Assembly (NCBI GenBank): GCA_030671315.1
Contig: DAOUZW010000099.1
Location: 1-5,242 of the forward strand
Direction of reading: 5' to 3'
DNA length: 5,242 bases
Source of the DNA: Candidatus Bathyarchaeota archaeon
GTDB taxonomy: Archaea; Thermoproteota; Bathyarchaeia; 40CM-2-53-6; RBG-13-38-9
Part shown: positions 1 through 5,242 of the stretch, piece by piece
Position numbering within the stretch: the first letter of the stretch is position 1
Layout of the letters: the number at the start of each line of letters is the position of its first letter
Made by a program: the position numbers and the translations under genes
Notes under the pieces: generated by a model
What the model was told of the DNA's origin: nothing
Seen by the model: the letters and a program-made list of their open reading frames with translations, nothing else
The model's database searches: none

Positions 1-6
1 AGATTT

Positions 7-26
7 TTTTATCTATTTAGATAAAA
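7..26. repeat. Perfect 8-bp A/T-rich hairpin at the left end
   Basis: TTTTATCT (7-14) and AGATAAAA (19-26) are perfect inverted repeats around a 4-base loop. On the plus strand the hairpin is followed by TTTT (27-30), so it could end a plus-strand transcript entering from the left; on the minus strand it is followed by A residues. The rest of 1-165 shows no open reading frame of note, no tRNA and no recognised RNA. Confidence 0.3.
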
Positions 27-50
27 TTTTCAAGATATATGTCAAAGATA

Positions 51-77
51 GGTTTTCTTAATATTAGGAAGAAAATC
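51..77. terminator. Hairpin downstream of the PEBP gene, possible terminator element
   Basis: GGTTTTCTT (51-59) pairs with AAGAAAATC (69-77) across a 9-base loop, with one G-T wobble when read on the plus strand. It lies about 90 bases past the PEBP stop. There is no clear run of T after it on the minus strand, so it is not a textbook intrinsic terminator, but T-rich patches within it could help archaeal-type termination. Strand of action is uncertain. Confidence 0.3.
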
Positions 78-165
78 TATATAGCTATTGGAGATTTAGC
101 GTGTTATTAATAAGATAATCAATAAAATTTAATATTCGAGCTCAAACGACAACATGAGATGTGAG

Positions 166-606
166 TTAGTCTCGATTATAAAGGCCTATTAGTTCTCCCT
201 TTGCAAGTATCTTGCCTTCCATTGCTTTTTCAACATTTGATTTTCTTGAGTTAGTATCGAGATCTAGTTTCTCTTTTAGAGCATAAACTTTGAAGAAATA
301 TCTGTGAGTGCCTGACGGTGGACAAGGTCCACCATATGATTGTCTCTGAAAATCATTCATTCCCTCAACTCCAGGCACAACGTTTTCTGCAATCTCTTCC
401 ATTGGAGGAATATTCCACACTATCCAATGATCCCAAGTTCCCATTGGAGCATCAGGATCATCAACTATGAGGACTATGCTCTTTGCTTCATCGGGTAATC
501 CCTCTAACTTCAATGGTGGATTAATATCATCACCATCGCATGTGTATTTTTTCGGAATGGGAGCATTGTTCTTAAAAGCTGGACTAGTTATTTTTATTTC
601 GATCAA
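166..606 (-). CDS. YbhB/YbcL family Raf kinase inhibitor-like protein (PEBP fold)
   Basis: Small soluble protein of the phosphatidylethanolamine-binding protein superfamily, 146 residues and complete for the prokaryotic YbhB/YbcL branch (usually about 150-160 without a signal peptide). Signatures are KITSPAF (5-11), YTCDGDDINPPL (21-32), VDDPDAP (48-54), HWIVWNIPP (60-68), NDF (84-86), YGGPCPPSGTHRYFF (91-105, the PEBP ligand-pocket motif) and the C-terminal KAMEGKILAKGELIGLY. No signal peptide or membrane segment is seen, so it is probably cytoplasmic. The TTG start at 606 gives the expected N-terminus and has a GAGG site 8 bases upstream; there is no ATG alternative nearby. Family members have been linked to small-ligand binding or enzyme modulation, but their physiological role in prokaryotes is mostly unknown. 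A 121-base gap from the transporter gene suggests separate expression and no necessary link to the upstream operon. Confidence 0.93.
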   Translation of the reverse strand: MIEIKITSPAFKNNAPIPKKYTCDGDDINPPLKLEGLPDEAKSIVLIVDDPDAPMGTWDHWIVWNIPPMEEIAENVVPGVEGMNDFQRQSYGGPCPPSGTHRYFFKVYALKEKLDLDTNSRKSNVEKAMEGKILAKGELIGLYNRD

Positions 607-613
607 AAATTAT

Positions 614-619
614 TCCTCA
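614..619 (-). promoter_or_regulatory. Shine-Dalgarno site supporting a TTG start for the PEBP gene
   Basis: The minus strand reads TGAGGA at 614-619, with GAGG 8 bases upstream of the TTG at 606. This spacing supports TTG as a genuine start and matches the normal N-terminus of the family. Confidence 0.65.
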
Positions 620-669
620 GAATCCGATCTTCTGTTAATAATTGGTTTTGGGCTTAATAATTCTAGTTA

Positions 670-687
670 TTTCTAGATAGTTAGAAA
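670..687. repeat. Inverted repeat with adjacent direct repeat, operator- or terminator-like
   Basis: TTTCTA (670-675) and TAGAAA (682-687) form an inverted repeat with a 6-base gap, extendable to 7 pairs (669-688). A second copy of TTCTAG starts exactly 10 bases before the first (661 and 671), one helical turn apart. The cluster sits between the transporter stop and the PEBP gene, about 40 bases past the transporter stop. It could be a regulator binding site for the PEBP gene or a weak hairpin ending the upstream transcript. No long T tract follows, and the bases are mostly A/T, so chance is possible. Confidence 0.3.
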
Positions 688-727
688 TTATTGAAAACTG
701 ATATTATGTTGAAGGTCCAAATTGTTA

Positions 728-1867
728 CTAATTATATTTCTTCGATGAGAAATTAAGGATAATTGTGCTTATGATTAAAAGTATAAAACTTAATGGAAAC
801 ATTACATTCAAAGATGTGGTTTCGATAAACTTTGCTGCGATCGGTGGAGTGAAAGCAATTATTGACTGTTGAGTTGACATAGACAAGCTATAGGCTAAAC
901 CCCTCCTGTTAGATGGTGTAAGCTTTGCTGTTATACTTGAGAAGGGAGCCCAGACGGAGTCTTTGAAAAACGCGAAACATAGGAAAACAATGATTAGAGA
1001 AATCGTTGTGGACGTGAAGGGCATTAATATAATTGTACCTGCAGCTCCAAGAATTACCAGCATCAAGACTTTCTTATCTCCAAGCCTGAAACCTAGATAA
1101 CCAGCGAAAAGAGAGCTCAGAATTCCTATGGGTGGACCCAATGTGAATATGAAACTTGCAGTTGCTTCTGAAAACCCTCTTATGAAAACCATGTAAGTAG
1201 TAATGAATGTCAAGATAACGGTAGCACCTGCCTGACGTATTCCCATCGAAGAGAGAAATGAAACAAAGTCTTTTGTTAGAATAGATTTAGTAGGACTAGG
1301 ATCATTTTCATTCTTTTCATAATAAGGTAAATGTTTAATTTTCAGAAGAAAGAGGCTCCAAATCCAGATGGGAATTACCCAAACAATATATGCAGATCGC
1401 CAATGGCCATAAGTTAAAGCTAGAGTTAGTGTCAATAATCCAAGAGATGCGCCTCCAGCCCCCATTGCATTATGAAAACCCATGACTTTGCTCAGTTTGT
1501 TAGGCATTAGAGATCTGCTTATCGTTGAAAGACCAGAATTATGATAGAACGATGAGGCTACACTAATACAAGTCAGTCCAAAGATAAGAGTTACAACTGT
1601 CCAACTTCCGGCTACTATCACACCTCCAAATCCCTGTAGAATCATACCAAGAAGTAGTATGGGTTTCGCACCGATTCTATCAACCATGAATCCAGAGAAA
1701 AAATTCATAACTAGACCAATGGCTGTTGGAACTGTGACAATAAATGAAACTTCAAACAAACTGAGATTAAATTCTTCAAGAAATACAGGTATCAATACTA
1801 AATGCATTAAAAAATATACTTCAGTTAGCAAGTGTGACATGCTTATGGCGAGAACGATTTTTTTCAA
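728..1867 (-). CDS. MFS transporter, 12 predicted membrane helices
   Basis: Secondary transporter of the major facilitator superfamily, 379 residues as called, in the cytoplasmic membrane. Hydrophobic segments fall near 8-30, 39-62, 69-89, 92-112, 134-154, 158-177, 207-230, 238-258, 266-284, 288-310, 328-347 and 353-374, the usual 6+6 arrangement with a charged central loop (about 178-205, PYYEKNENDPSPTKS). The MFS motif A is clear after helix 2 (GFMVDRIGAK, 59-68), with its second-half counterpart GYLGFRLGDKK (256-266). SFYHNSGLSTISR and NAMGAGGASLG resemble helix 4-5 regions of MFS drug and organic-anion carriers, but I cannot name a substrate. The start is uncertain: TTG at 1867 is the only ATG/GTG/TTG in frame before an upstream stop at 1958-1960, and its Shine-Dalgarno site is poor. 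It follows the kinase gene by 109 bases on the same strand, so it may belong to the gcvP-like operon. Family certain, substrate unknown. Confidence 0.88.
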   Translation of the reverse strand: MKKIVLAISMSHLLTEVYFLMHLVLIPVFLEEFNLSLFEVSFIVTVPTAIGLVMNFFSGFMVDRIGAKPILLLGMILQGFGGVIVAGSWTVVTLIFGLTCISVASSFYHNSGLSTISRSLMPNKLSKVMGFHNAMGAGGASLGLLTLTLALTYGHWRSAYIVWVIPIWIWSLFLLKIKHLPYYEKNENDPSPTKSILTKDFVSFLSSMGIRQAGATVILTFITTYMVFIRGFSEATASFIFTLGPPIGILSSLFAGYLGFRLGDKKVLMLVILGAAGTIILMPFTSTTISLIIVFLCFAFFKDSVWAPFSSITAKLTPSNRRGLAYSLSMSTQQSIIAFTPPIAAKFIETTSLNVMFPLSFILLIISTIILNFSSKKYN

Positions 1868-1941
1868 TTCTAAGCGTCTCTGAAATGCTATTATCCCATC
1901 ATCATAAGCAAAGCGTATTGTACTTCTTACAGTAATCTCAT

Positions 1942-1980
1942 TTAAGAAATGATAATTTTATGACTTAGTAATTTAGTCAT
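1942..1980 (-). other. Possible 12-codon ORF overlapping the kinase stop (ATGA)
   Basis: The kinase TGA overlaps an ATG that opens a 12-codon frame, MTKLLSHKIIIS, ending in TAA. An ATGA overlap is a classic arrangement for coupled translation. The peptide itself looks unremarkable. It may be chance, a short leader, or the true transporter start separated from the main frame by a lost base: the transporter frame is open from 1957 down to its TTG, so the two frames overlap over 1945-1957. Confidence 0.2.
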
Positions 1981-3086
1981 GCGATTCTATACATCATTGA
2001 TCTCCGGTATCCAGTTGTTACTCGAAAATATCCTTTCAACATTTTATTAATTTCTTCATCATTGGTATCCACTAATAACGGATTTCCTTTAAGAGAAATA
2101 ATCTTGTCCTCAGATGCAACAATAATAATGTTGGTCTTACCAACCTTCTCGATTACCTTAGAACTTATTTGCTGATTTCCTCTACCGAATATATATCCTT
2201 GACCGCCAATCACTGTAACAACTATCTTAGCTTTTTTTCCATCAATTATTTTCAATATTTGATTTTCATTTACATCAGAAGCAATCAACTTCTTTTGATA
2301 TACTATATCAACACCAAGAAGAGAATATTCCAGATTTAGTTTTTTCAATATTGATTTCGTTGTTGTTCCAGGTCCAATAATATAGTAGTCTTCTTTCATA
2401 TTACTGATTATTTCCCAAGCAATCGATTCGATTGTTTCACGTTGAGAAGGTATACTACCGATCTTCACATTCTGAACCATTTGTTCTTCATGAGGAACTT
2501 TCAAATATCCATAAAGTTTAGCTGAGAGAACATTTTGTCGGAAAGCTTCCTCATCAATATCCATAACTTCAGCCGCTCGCAGATCAATTAATCCTTGAAG
2601 AAATTTAGCAGCAAGAGATCCAGCTGCTCTCGAATTAATTGCAAATGAGCTAGAATGTATTTTCACACCAGCAGGAACGCCAAGTACAGGTATCTTATCG
2701 CCAACAACTTCGTAAATATCTCTAGCAGTTCCATCGCCACCTACGAAGAGTATTAGATCTACTTTATGATTCAACATATCTATGGCAGCATTTTTAGTAT
2801 CTAGAGATGTGGTCTTACCTTTGATAATTGAGCCAAGTATTTTTGGTGTATAACTACACGCCTTAGCCTCTTCTTCACCCATTTCATGAGGATAAGTGTA
2901 TAGATCTATTGAATTCTTGATTGGTAATAATTCTTTAAGTGCTTCAGTCGTTCTGATGTGAGCTGTTGGAATTGCGCCTAGTTGCTTAGCTTGTGATAGG
3001 ATTTTTTTACCATCTGTTCCTTTTAGACCAACGGAGCCGCCCATTCCGGCAATGGGATTTACGATTAAACCTAGTTTCTTCTTCAT
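1977..3086 (-). CDS. ATP-NAD kinase family protein (COG3199, AcoX-like)
   Basis: Predicted cytoplasmic kinase of the NAD kinase/diacylglycerol kinase fold superfamily; COG3199 members are annotated as ATP- or polyphosphate-dependent NAD kinases that make NADP. The 369-residue protein is full length. Visible motifs are LGLIVNPIAGMGGSVGLKGTDG (5-26), the catalytic GGDGTARD (116-123, with the GGDGT signature Asp), GVPAGVKIHSSSFA (136-149), GPGTTTKSI (238-246) and GGQGYIFGRGNQQIS (294-308). The ATG at 3086 places the N-terminal motif at the expected distance; no strong Shine-Dalgarno site is seen in the 18 bases after the GcvPB stop, so translation may rely on coupling. The TGA stop overlaps an ATG (ATGA at 1977-1980). 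AcoX, of the same broad family, sits in bacterial acetoin dehydrogenase operons with unsettled function, so a substrate other than NAD is possible here. Family call is firm; the reaction is inferred from the family. Confidence 0.92.
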   Translation of the reverse strand: MKKKLGLIVNPIAGMGGSVGLKGTDGKKILSQAKQLGAIPTAHIRTTEALKELLPIKNSIDLYTYPHEMGEEEAKACSYTPKILGSIIKGKTTSLDTKNAAIDMLNHKVDLILFVGGDGTARDIYEVVGDKIPVLGVPAGVKIHSSSFAINSRAAGSLAAKFLQGLIDLRAAEVMDIDEEAFRQNVLSAKLYGYLKVPHEEQMVQNVKIGSIPSQRETIESIAWEIISNMKEDYYIIGPGTTTKSILKKLNLEYSLLGVDIVYQKKLIASDVNENQILKIIDGKKAKIVVTVIGGQGYIFGRGNQQISSKVIEKVGKTNIIIVASEDKIISLKGNPLLVDTNDEEINKMLKGYFRVTTGYRRSMMYRIA

Positions 3087-3104
3087 GGGGACAGATGCTC
3101 TTGT

Positions 3105-4646
3105 TTACTTTTTCCCTTTTTTCTTGATATATGCTCTCCATGTTAAAGCCCATTGATTAGGATCATTCAAAGGTTTGGTGTTAATCTTTTTAATAGTCTG
3201 ATTATGAGGTGCTGTTTTCACTATTTCGGGATTCGTTTGTGCTTCTTCACATATGTATCTTACAATTTCAGCCCAATAGTCTATGTCTTCTTTCGAATAG
3301 GTTTCACATGGTTCAGGTAGAAAAGGTTCTTGAACGATCCATGGATGATGACTTGTAAAATATTCCTGAACACCAAAATCAACTATTCTCCGAGCAACAT
3401 CATCTGTTCCAACATCTGTTTCATCTTTCAATTCTTTGAGGCTAAATCTCGCCTGATCGAGTCTGATATTCTGTTTAGGATAAGCTAAAGTAACTCCACG
3501 AATTTTTACAAGTTTCTTTACGAGATAGTTGATATTGATGATCGAGGTTTCAGCCACTTTTCTTAATCCGTCTGGTCCCATACACATTATCCAAGAATAT
3601 GCTCTGAGTATTGTCTCGATATTGCCCATGAATTCTCTCATTTTGCCTATACTATTTGGCCGATCATAATCGAGATGATATTTTGACCCATCGAATGTGA
3701 CTATTGGTACTGGAAGGAATTCTGTAAGTTCTTTTCTCACTCCTACTGCACCACATGCAGGTCCCATGCATCCATGTGGCGACGAGAATGCTTTATGGAT
3801 ATTGAAATGGCACATGTCAAATCCCGCTTCTCGCGCTCTTGTGATGCCGAATAGGGCATTTGAATTGGCTTGATCATATGCGCAAAGTCCGCCAGCTTCA
3901 TGAATTATTTTCACAAATTCATCTATCTTCGGATTAAAAATTCCTGTATCTTCAGGGTTTGTTATCATAAGTCCTGCAGTGTGTTTGGAAACTGCAGCTT
4001 TTAGCGCTTCAATATCAGGAAGCCCTGTCTCAGAATTTGGATATAGGGTAATAATCTTGAATCCTGCGGTGGCTGGACAAGCTGCATCAGCTGGGTGTGA
4101 AAAAAGTGTCGTAATTATTTCATTTCTTTCTGGTAGATCATTATTTATTTCATGATATTTTCTAATTAGGCATGCATTTGTGAAAATTCCAAGTGCTCCA
4201 CCACCAGGTTGGAATGTGAACTCATCCATACCAGAGATTTCACAAATGTATCTACTGAATTTGTAAATTATTTCTAAAATTCCTTGAATTGTACTGTCAT
4301 CTTGTGATGGATGTATATCTGCGAAGTAAGGAGACTTTACTAGTTCCTCATTTATCAATGGACTGTGTTTCATTGTGCAAGTACCCATTCCCAAATCGAT
4401 ATTGAGAGCCATGCCAAGGGTCTGCTGTGATAAACGTAGATAGTGTCTCAAGATATGTGGTTGAGATATTTCAGGAATGTTAGGAAGTGATTTCCTAATC
4501 ATTTTATTAGGAATATAAGATTCGGAATCTTCAGTATTCTTCTGAATACCTTCTTCTGTAGAAGGTAATGCGATACCTCTCTCCCCTTTATGTCCCATCT
4601 CCATTATGATTCGTTCATTCCATACAGGAGCATGATACTTTCTCAT
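3105..4646 (-). CDS. gcvPB: Glycine dehydrogenase (P-protein) subunit 2-like, GcvPB family, divergent
   Basis: Predicted PLP-binding subunit of a P-protein-like decarboxylase, 513 residues (family usually about 480-520). The frame is open back to a TTG at 4694, but I choose the ATG at 4646: GAGGAGG lies 8 bases upstream, and MRKYHAPVWNERIIMEMG…GERGIALP matches the usual GcvPB N-terminus. The TTG would overlap gcvPA. Landmarks in this numbering: LRHYLRLSQ (about 66-74), GTCTMKHSP (88-96), FQPGGGALG (about 145-153), TNPEDTGIF (229-237), YDQANSNALFG (257-267, with the PLP-ring Asp), HFNIHKAFSSPHG (280-292, PLP Schiff-base Lys about 285), RPNSIGKMREFMGN (329-342), and a tail with TAPHNQTIKKIN near 478-489. 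Departures from the canonical protein are SHPADAACPATAG (183-195) for SAHGTNPASA, HGCMGPACGAVGV for HGGGGPGAGPVGV, and SHHPWIVQEP for the usual IYFPLIVPE. Eighteen bases separate it from the kinase gene. The fold is certain; substrate and H-protein dependence are open. Confidence 0.93.
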   Translation of the reverse strand: MRKYHAPVWNERIIMEMGHKGERGIALPSTEEGIQKNTEDSESYIPNKMIRKSLPNIPEISQPHILRHYLRLSQQTLGMALNIDLGMGTCTMKHSPLINEELVKSPYFADIHPSQDDSTIQGILEIIYKFSRYICEISGMDEFTFQPGGGALGIFTNACLIRKYHEINNDLPERNEIITTLFSHPADAACPATAGFKIITLYPNSETGLPDIEALKAAVSKHTAGLMITNPEDTGIFNPKIDEFVKIIHEAGGLCAYDQANSNALFGITRAREAGFDMCHFNIHKAFSSPHGCMGPACGAVGVRKELTEFLPVPIVTFDGSKYHLDYDRPNSIGKMREFMGNIETILRAYSWIMCMGPDGLRKVAETSIININYLVKKLVKIRGVTLAYPKQNIRLDQARFSLKELKDETDVGTDDVARRIVDFGVQEYFTSHHPWIVQEPFLPEPCETYSKEDIDYWAEIVRYICEEAQTNPEIVKTAPHNQTIKKINTKPLNDPNQWALTWRAYIKKKGKK

Positions 4647-4654
4647 TTGGAGTG

Positions 4655-4661
4655 CCTCCTC
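4655..4661 (-). promoter_or_regulatory. Strong Shine-Dalgarno site that fixes the GcvPB start
   Basis: The minus strand reads TGAAGAGGAGG then 8 bases then ATG. The GAGGAGG core is an excellent anti-SD match at optimal spacing to the ATG at 4646, and lies immediately after the gcvPA stop codon, as expected for coupled translation of two subunits. The upstream TTG at 4694 has no comparable site, so it is rejected as the start. Confidence 0.85.
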
Positions 4662-4662
4662 T

Positions 4663-5242
4663 TCATTTGATTGCTTGGTTGAGCGTTTCGGCAAGTCGAG
4701 TTATGTCTTCTTGGCTGTGAATCTCGGTCACGCAATAAAGAGAGCTTTGACCGAGCTCTGGAAAATCTTTTACAATTTCTTTTCCACCAAAGATCTTATG
4801 ATCCAATAGGAATTTATTTACGTCATTCACAGTTTTTCCAGAACTATCAAAATTCACAACAAATTCTTTGAAGAAATGGGGAGAAAACAAAGTCTCAATC
4901 CCATTGATCTCGTTTAACATTTTTTCAGCGTAATGAGACCTTTTTATGATTGCTTGACCAATTTCCTTAATACCGTTTGGCCCCAATAATGCTATGTATA
5001 CCGCTGCAGCTATCGTCCAAAGTCCAACAGTTGTACCTGTGAAGTCTTTACCTTCTTCTCTTACTGCATAAAGAGTTCTATCATGAGTACAATAACCAAA
5101 ACCAAATCCGCCATCAATGGTATCTGTTATGCTGACTAGAGATGTGGGGTACTCTGATATATATCGAGGTTCATCTCTGGTTGCTATGAATCCGCCTACC
5201 CCACCACCGTAGTTCATATGTATTCCGAGAGATTGAATCTCT
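4663..5242 (-). CDS. gcvPA: Glycine dehydrogenase (P-protein) subunit 1-like, GcvPA family, C-terminal part; 5' end outside window
   Basis: In canonical systems GcvPA pairs with GcvPB to form the PLP-dependent P-protein, which decarboxylates glycine and passes the aminomethyl group to the lipoyl arm of H-protein in the cytoplasm. The frame stays open to the right edge (…EIQSLGIH before the Met at 5217), matching the family's GxGQxLGIPLSFGG region, so that Met is internal and the gene starts outside the window. About 192 residues are visible, roughly the last 40% of a 440-450 residue family. Recognisable parts are NYGGGVGGFIATR, AAVYIALLGPNG, FFKEFVV, and the end IFGGKEIVKDFPELGQ…YCVTE. The normally invariant REKATSNICT segment is replaced by REEGKDFTGTT (5029-5061), which suggests a divergent paralogue rather than a housekeeping P-protein. 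It ends with TGA 16 bases before the GcvPB start, and the GcvPB Shine-Dalgarno site follows that stop directly. The family call is firm; the glycine substrate is less so. Confidence 0.88.
   Translation of the reverse strand, partial: EIQSLGIHMNYGGGVGGFIATRDEPRYISEYPTSLVSITDTIDGGFGFGYCTHDRTLYAVREEGKDFTGTTVGLWTIAAAVYIALLGPNGIKEIGQAIIKRSHYAEKMLNEINGIETLFSPHFFKEFVVNFDSSGKTVNDVNKFLLDHKIFGGKEIVKDFPELGQSSLYCVTEIHSQEDITRLAETLNQAIK

Noticed and set aside
1..165. CRISPR array, tRNA or mobile-element end
   Set aside because: No regularly spaced repeats, cloverleaf arms, terminal inverted repeats or transposase fragments are visible.
467..676. Plus-strand 69-codon open frame
   Set aside because: It is antisense to the strongly supported PEBP gene, and its peptide resembles no family I recognise.
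1659..1883. Plus-strand 74-codon open frame
   Set aside because: It is antisense to the transporter's first helices and motif A, with no sign of independent coding.
3108..3215. C-terminal tail of GcvPB as a novel extension
   Set aside because: The NPEIVKTAPHNQT segment corresponds to the NPELLKxAPHxTP tail of ordinary GcvPB; only the last dozen or so residues (RAYIKKKGKK) are longer than usual.
4647..4694. TTG-initiated 16-residue N-terminal extension of GcvPB
   Set aside because: It overlaps the gcvPA end, has no Shine-Dalgarno site, and the ATG at 4646 has GAGGAGG at 8 bases and gives the usual family N-terminus.
5215..5217. ATG at 5217 as the start of the GcvPA-like gene
   Set aside because: The frame is open upstream to the window edge and encodes EIQSLGIH, matching conserved internal sequence of the family.

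Overview
This is an AT-rich window in which every supported gene lies on the minus strand, so transcription runs from the right edge to the left. It appears to hold the downstream part of an operon, a separate small gene, and an AT-rich non-coding left end. The source is probably an uncultured prokaryote. An archaeon is somewhat favoured: the proteins are rich in Lys and Ile, the glycine dehydrogenase is split into two subunits, and there is a COG3199-type ATP-NAD kinase. None of this excludes a bacterium such as a member of the Chloroflexota. TTG start codons and good Shine-Dalgarno sites are used.

In transcription order the layout is as follows. (1) The C-terminal part of a GcvPA-like subunit (glycine dehydrogenase subunit 1), cut by the right window edge. 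(2) A complete GcvPB-like subunit carrying the pyridoxal-phosphate lysine; I move its start to an internal ATG with a strong GAGGAGG site, giving 513 residues. (3) A COG3199 ATP-NAD kinase. (4) A 12-helix MFS transporter whose start is uncertain. (5) After a 121-base gap with operator-like repeats, a YbhB/YbcL (PEBP) family protein with its own Shine-Dalgarno site. (6) 165 bases with two hairpins and no gene.

The first three genes are 16 and 18 bases apart and almost certainly form one transcript, which may continue into the transporter. The main point of interest is that both GcvP-like subunits depart from the canonical glycine-cleavage P-protein at motifs that are normally almost invariant. 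PB has SHPADAACPATA where SAHGTNPASA is expected, and PA has REEGKDFTGTT where REKATSNICT is expected. The PLP lysine and overall fold are kept. With an NAD kinase-like enzyme and a transporter as partners, and no H-, T- or L-protein gene in view, the operon may encode a glycine dehydrogenase paralogue with altered substrate or partner. That is an inference; the sequence shows only the divergence and the gene order.
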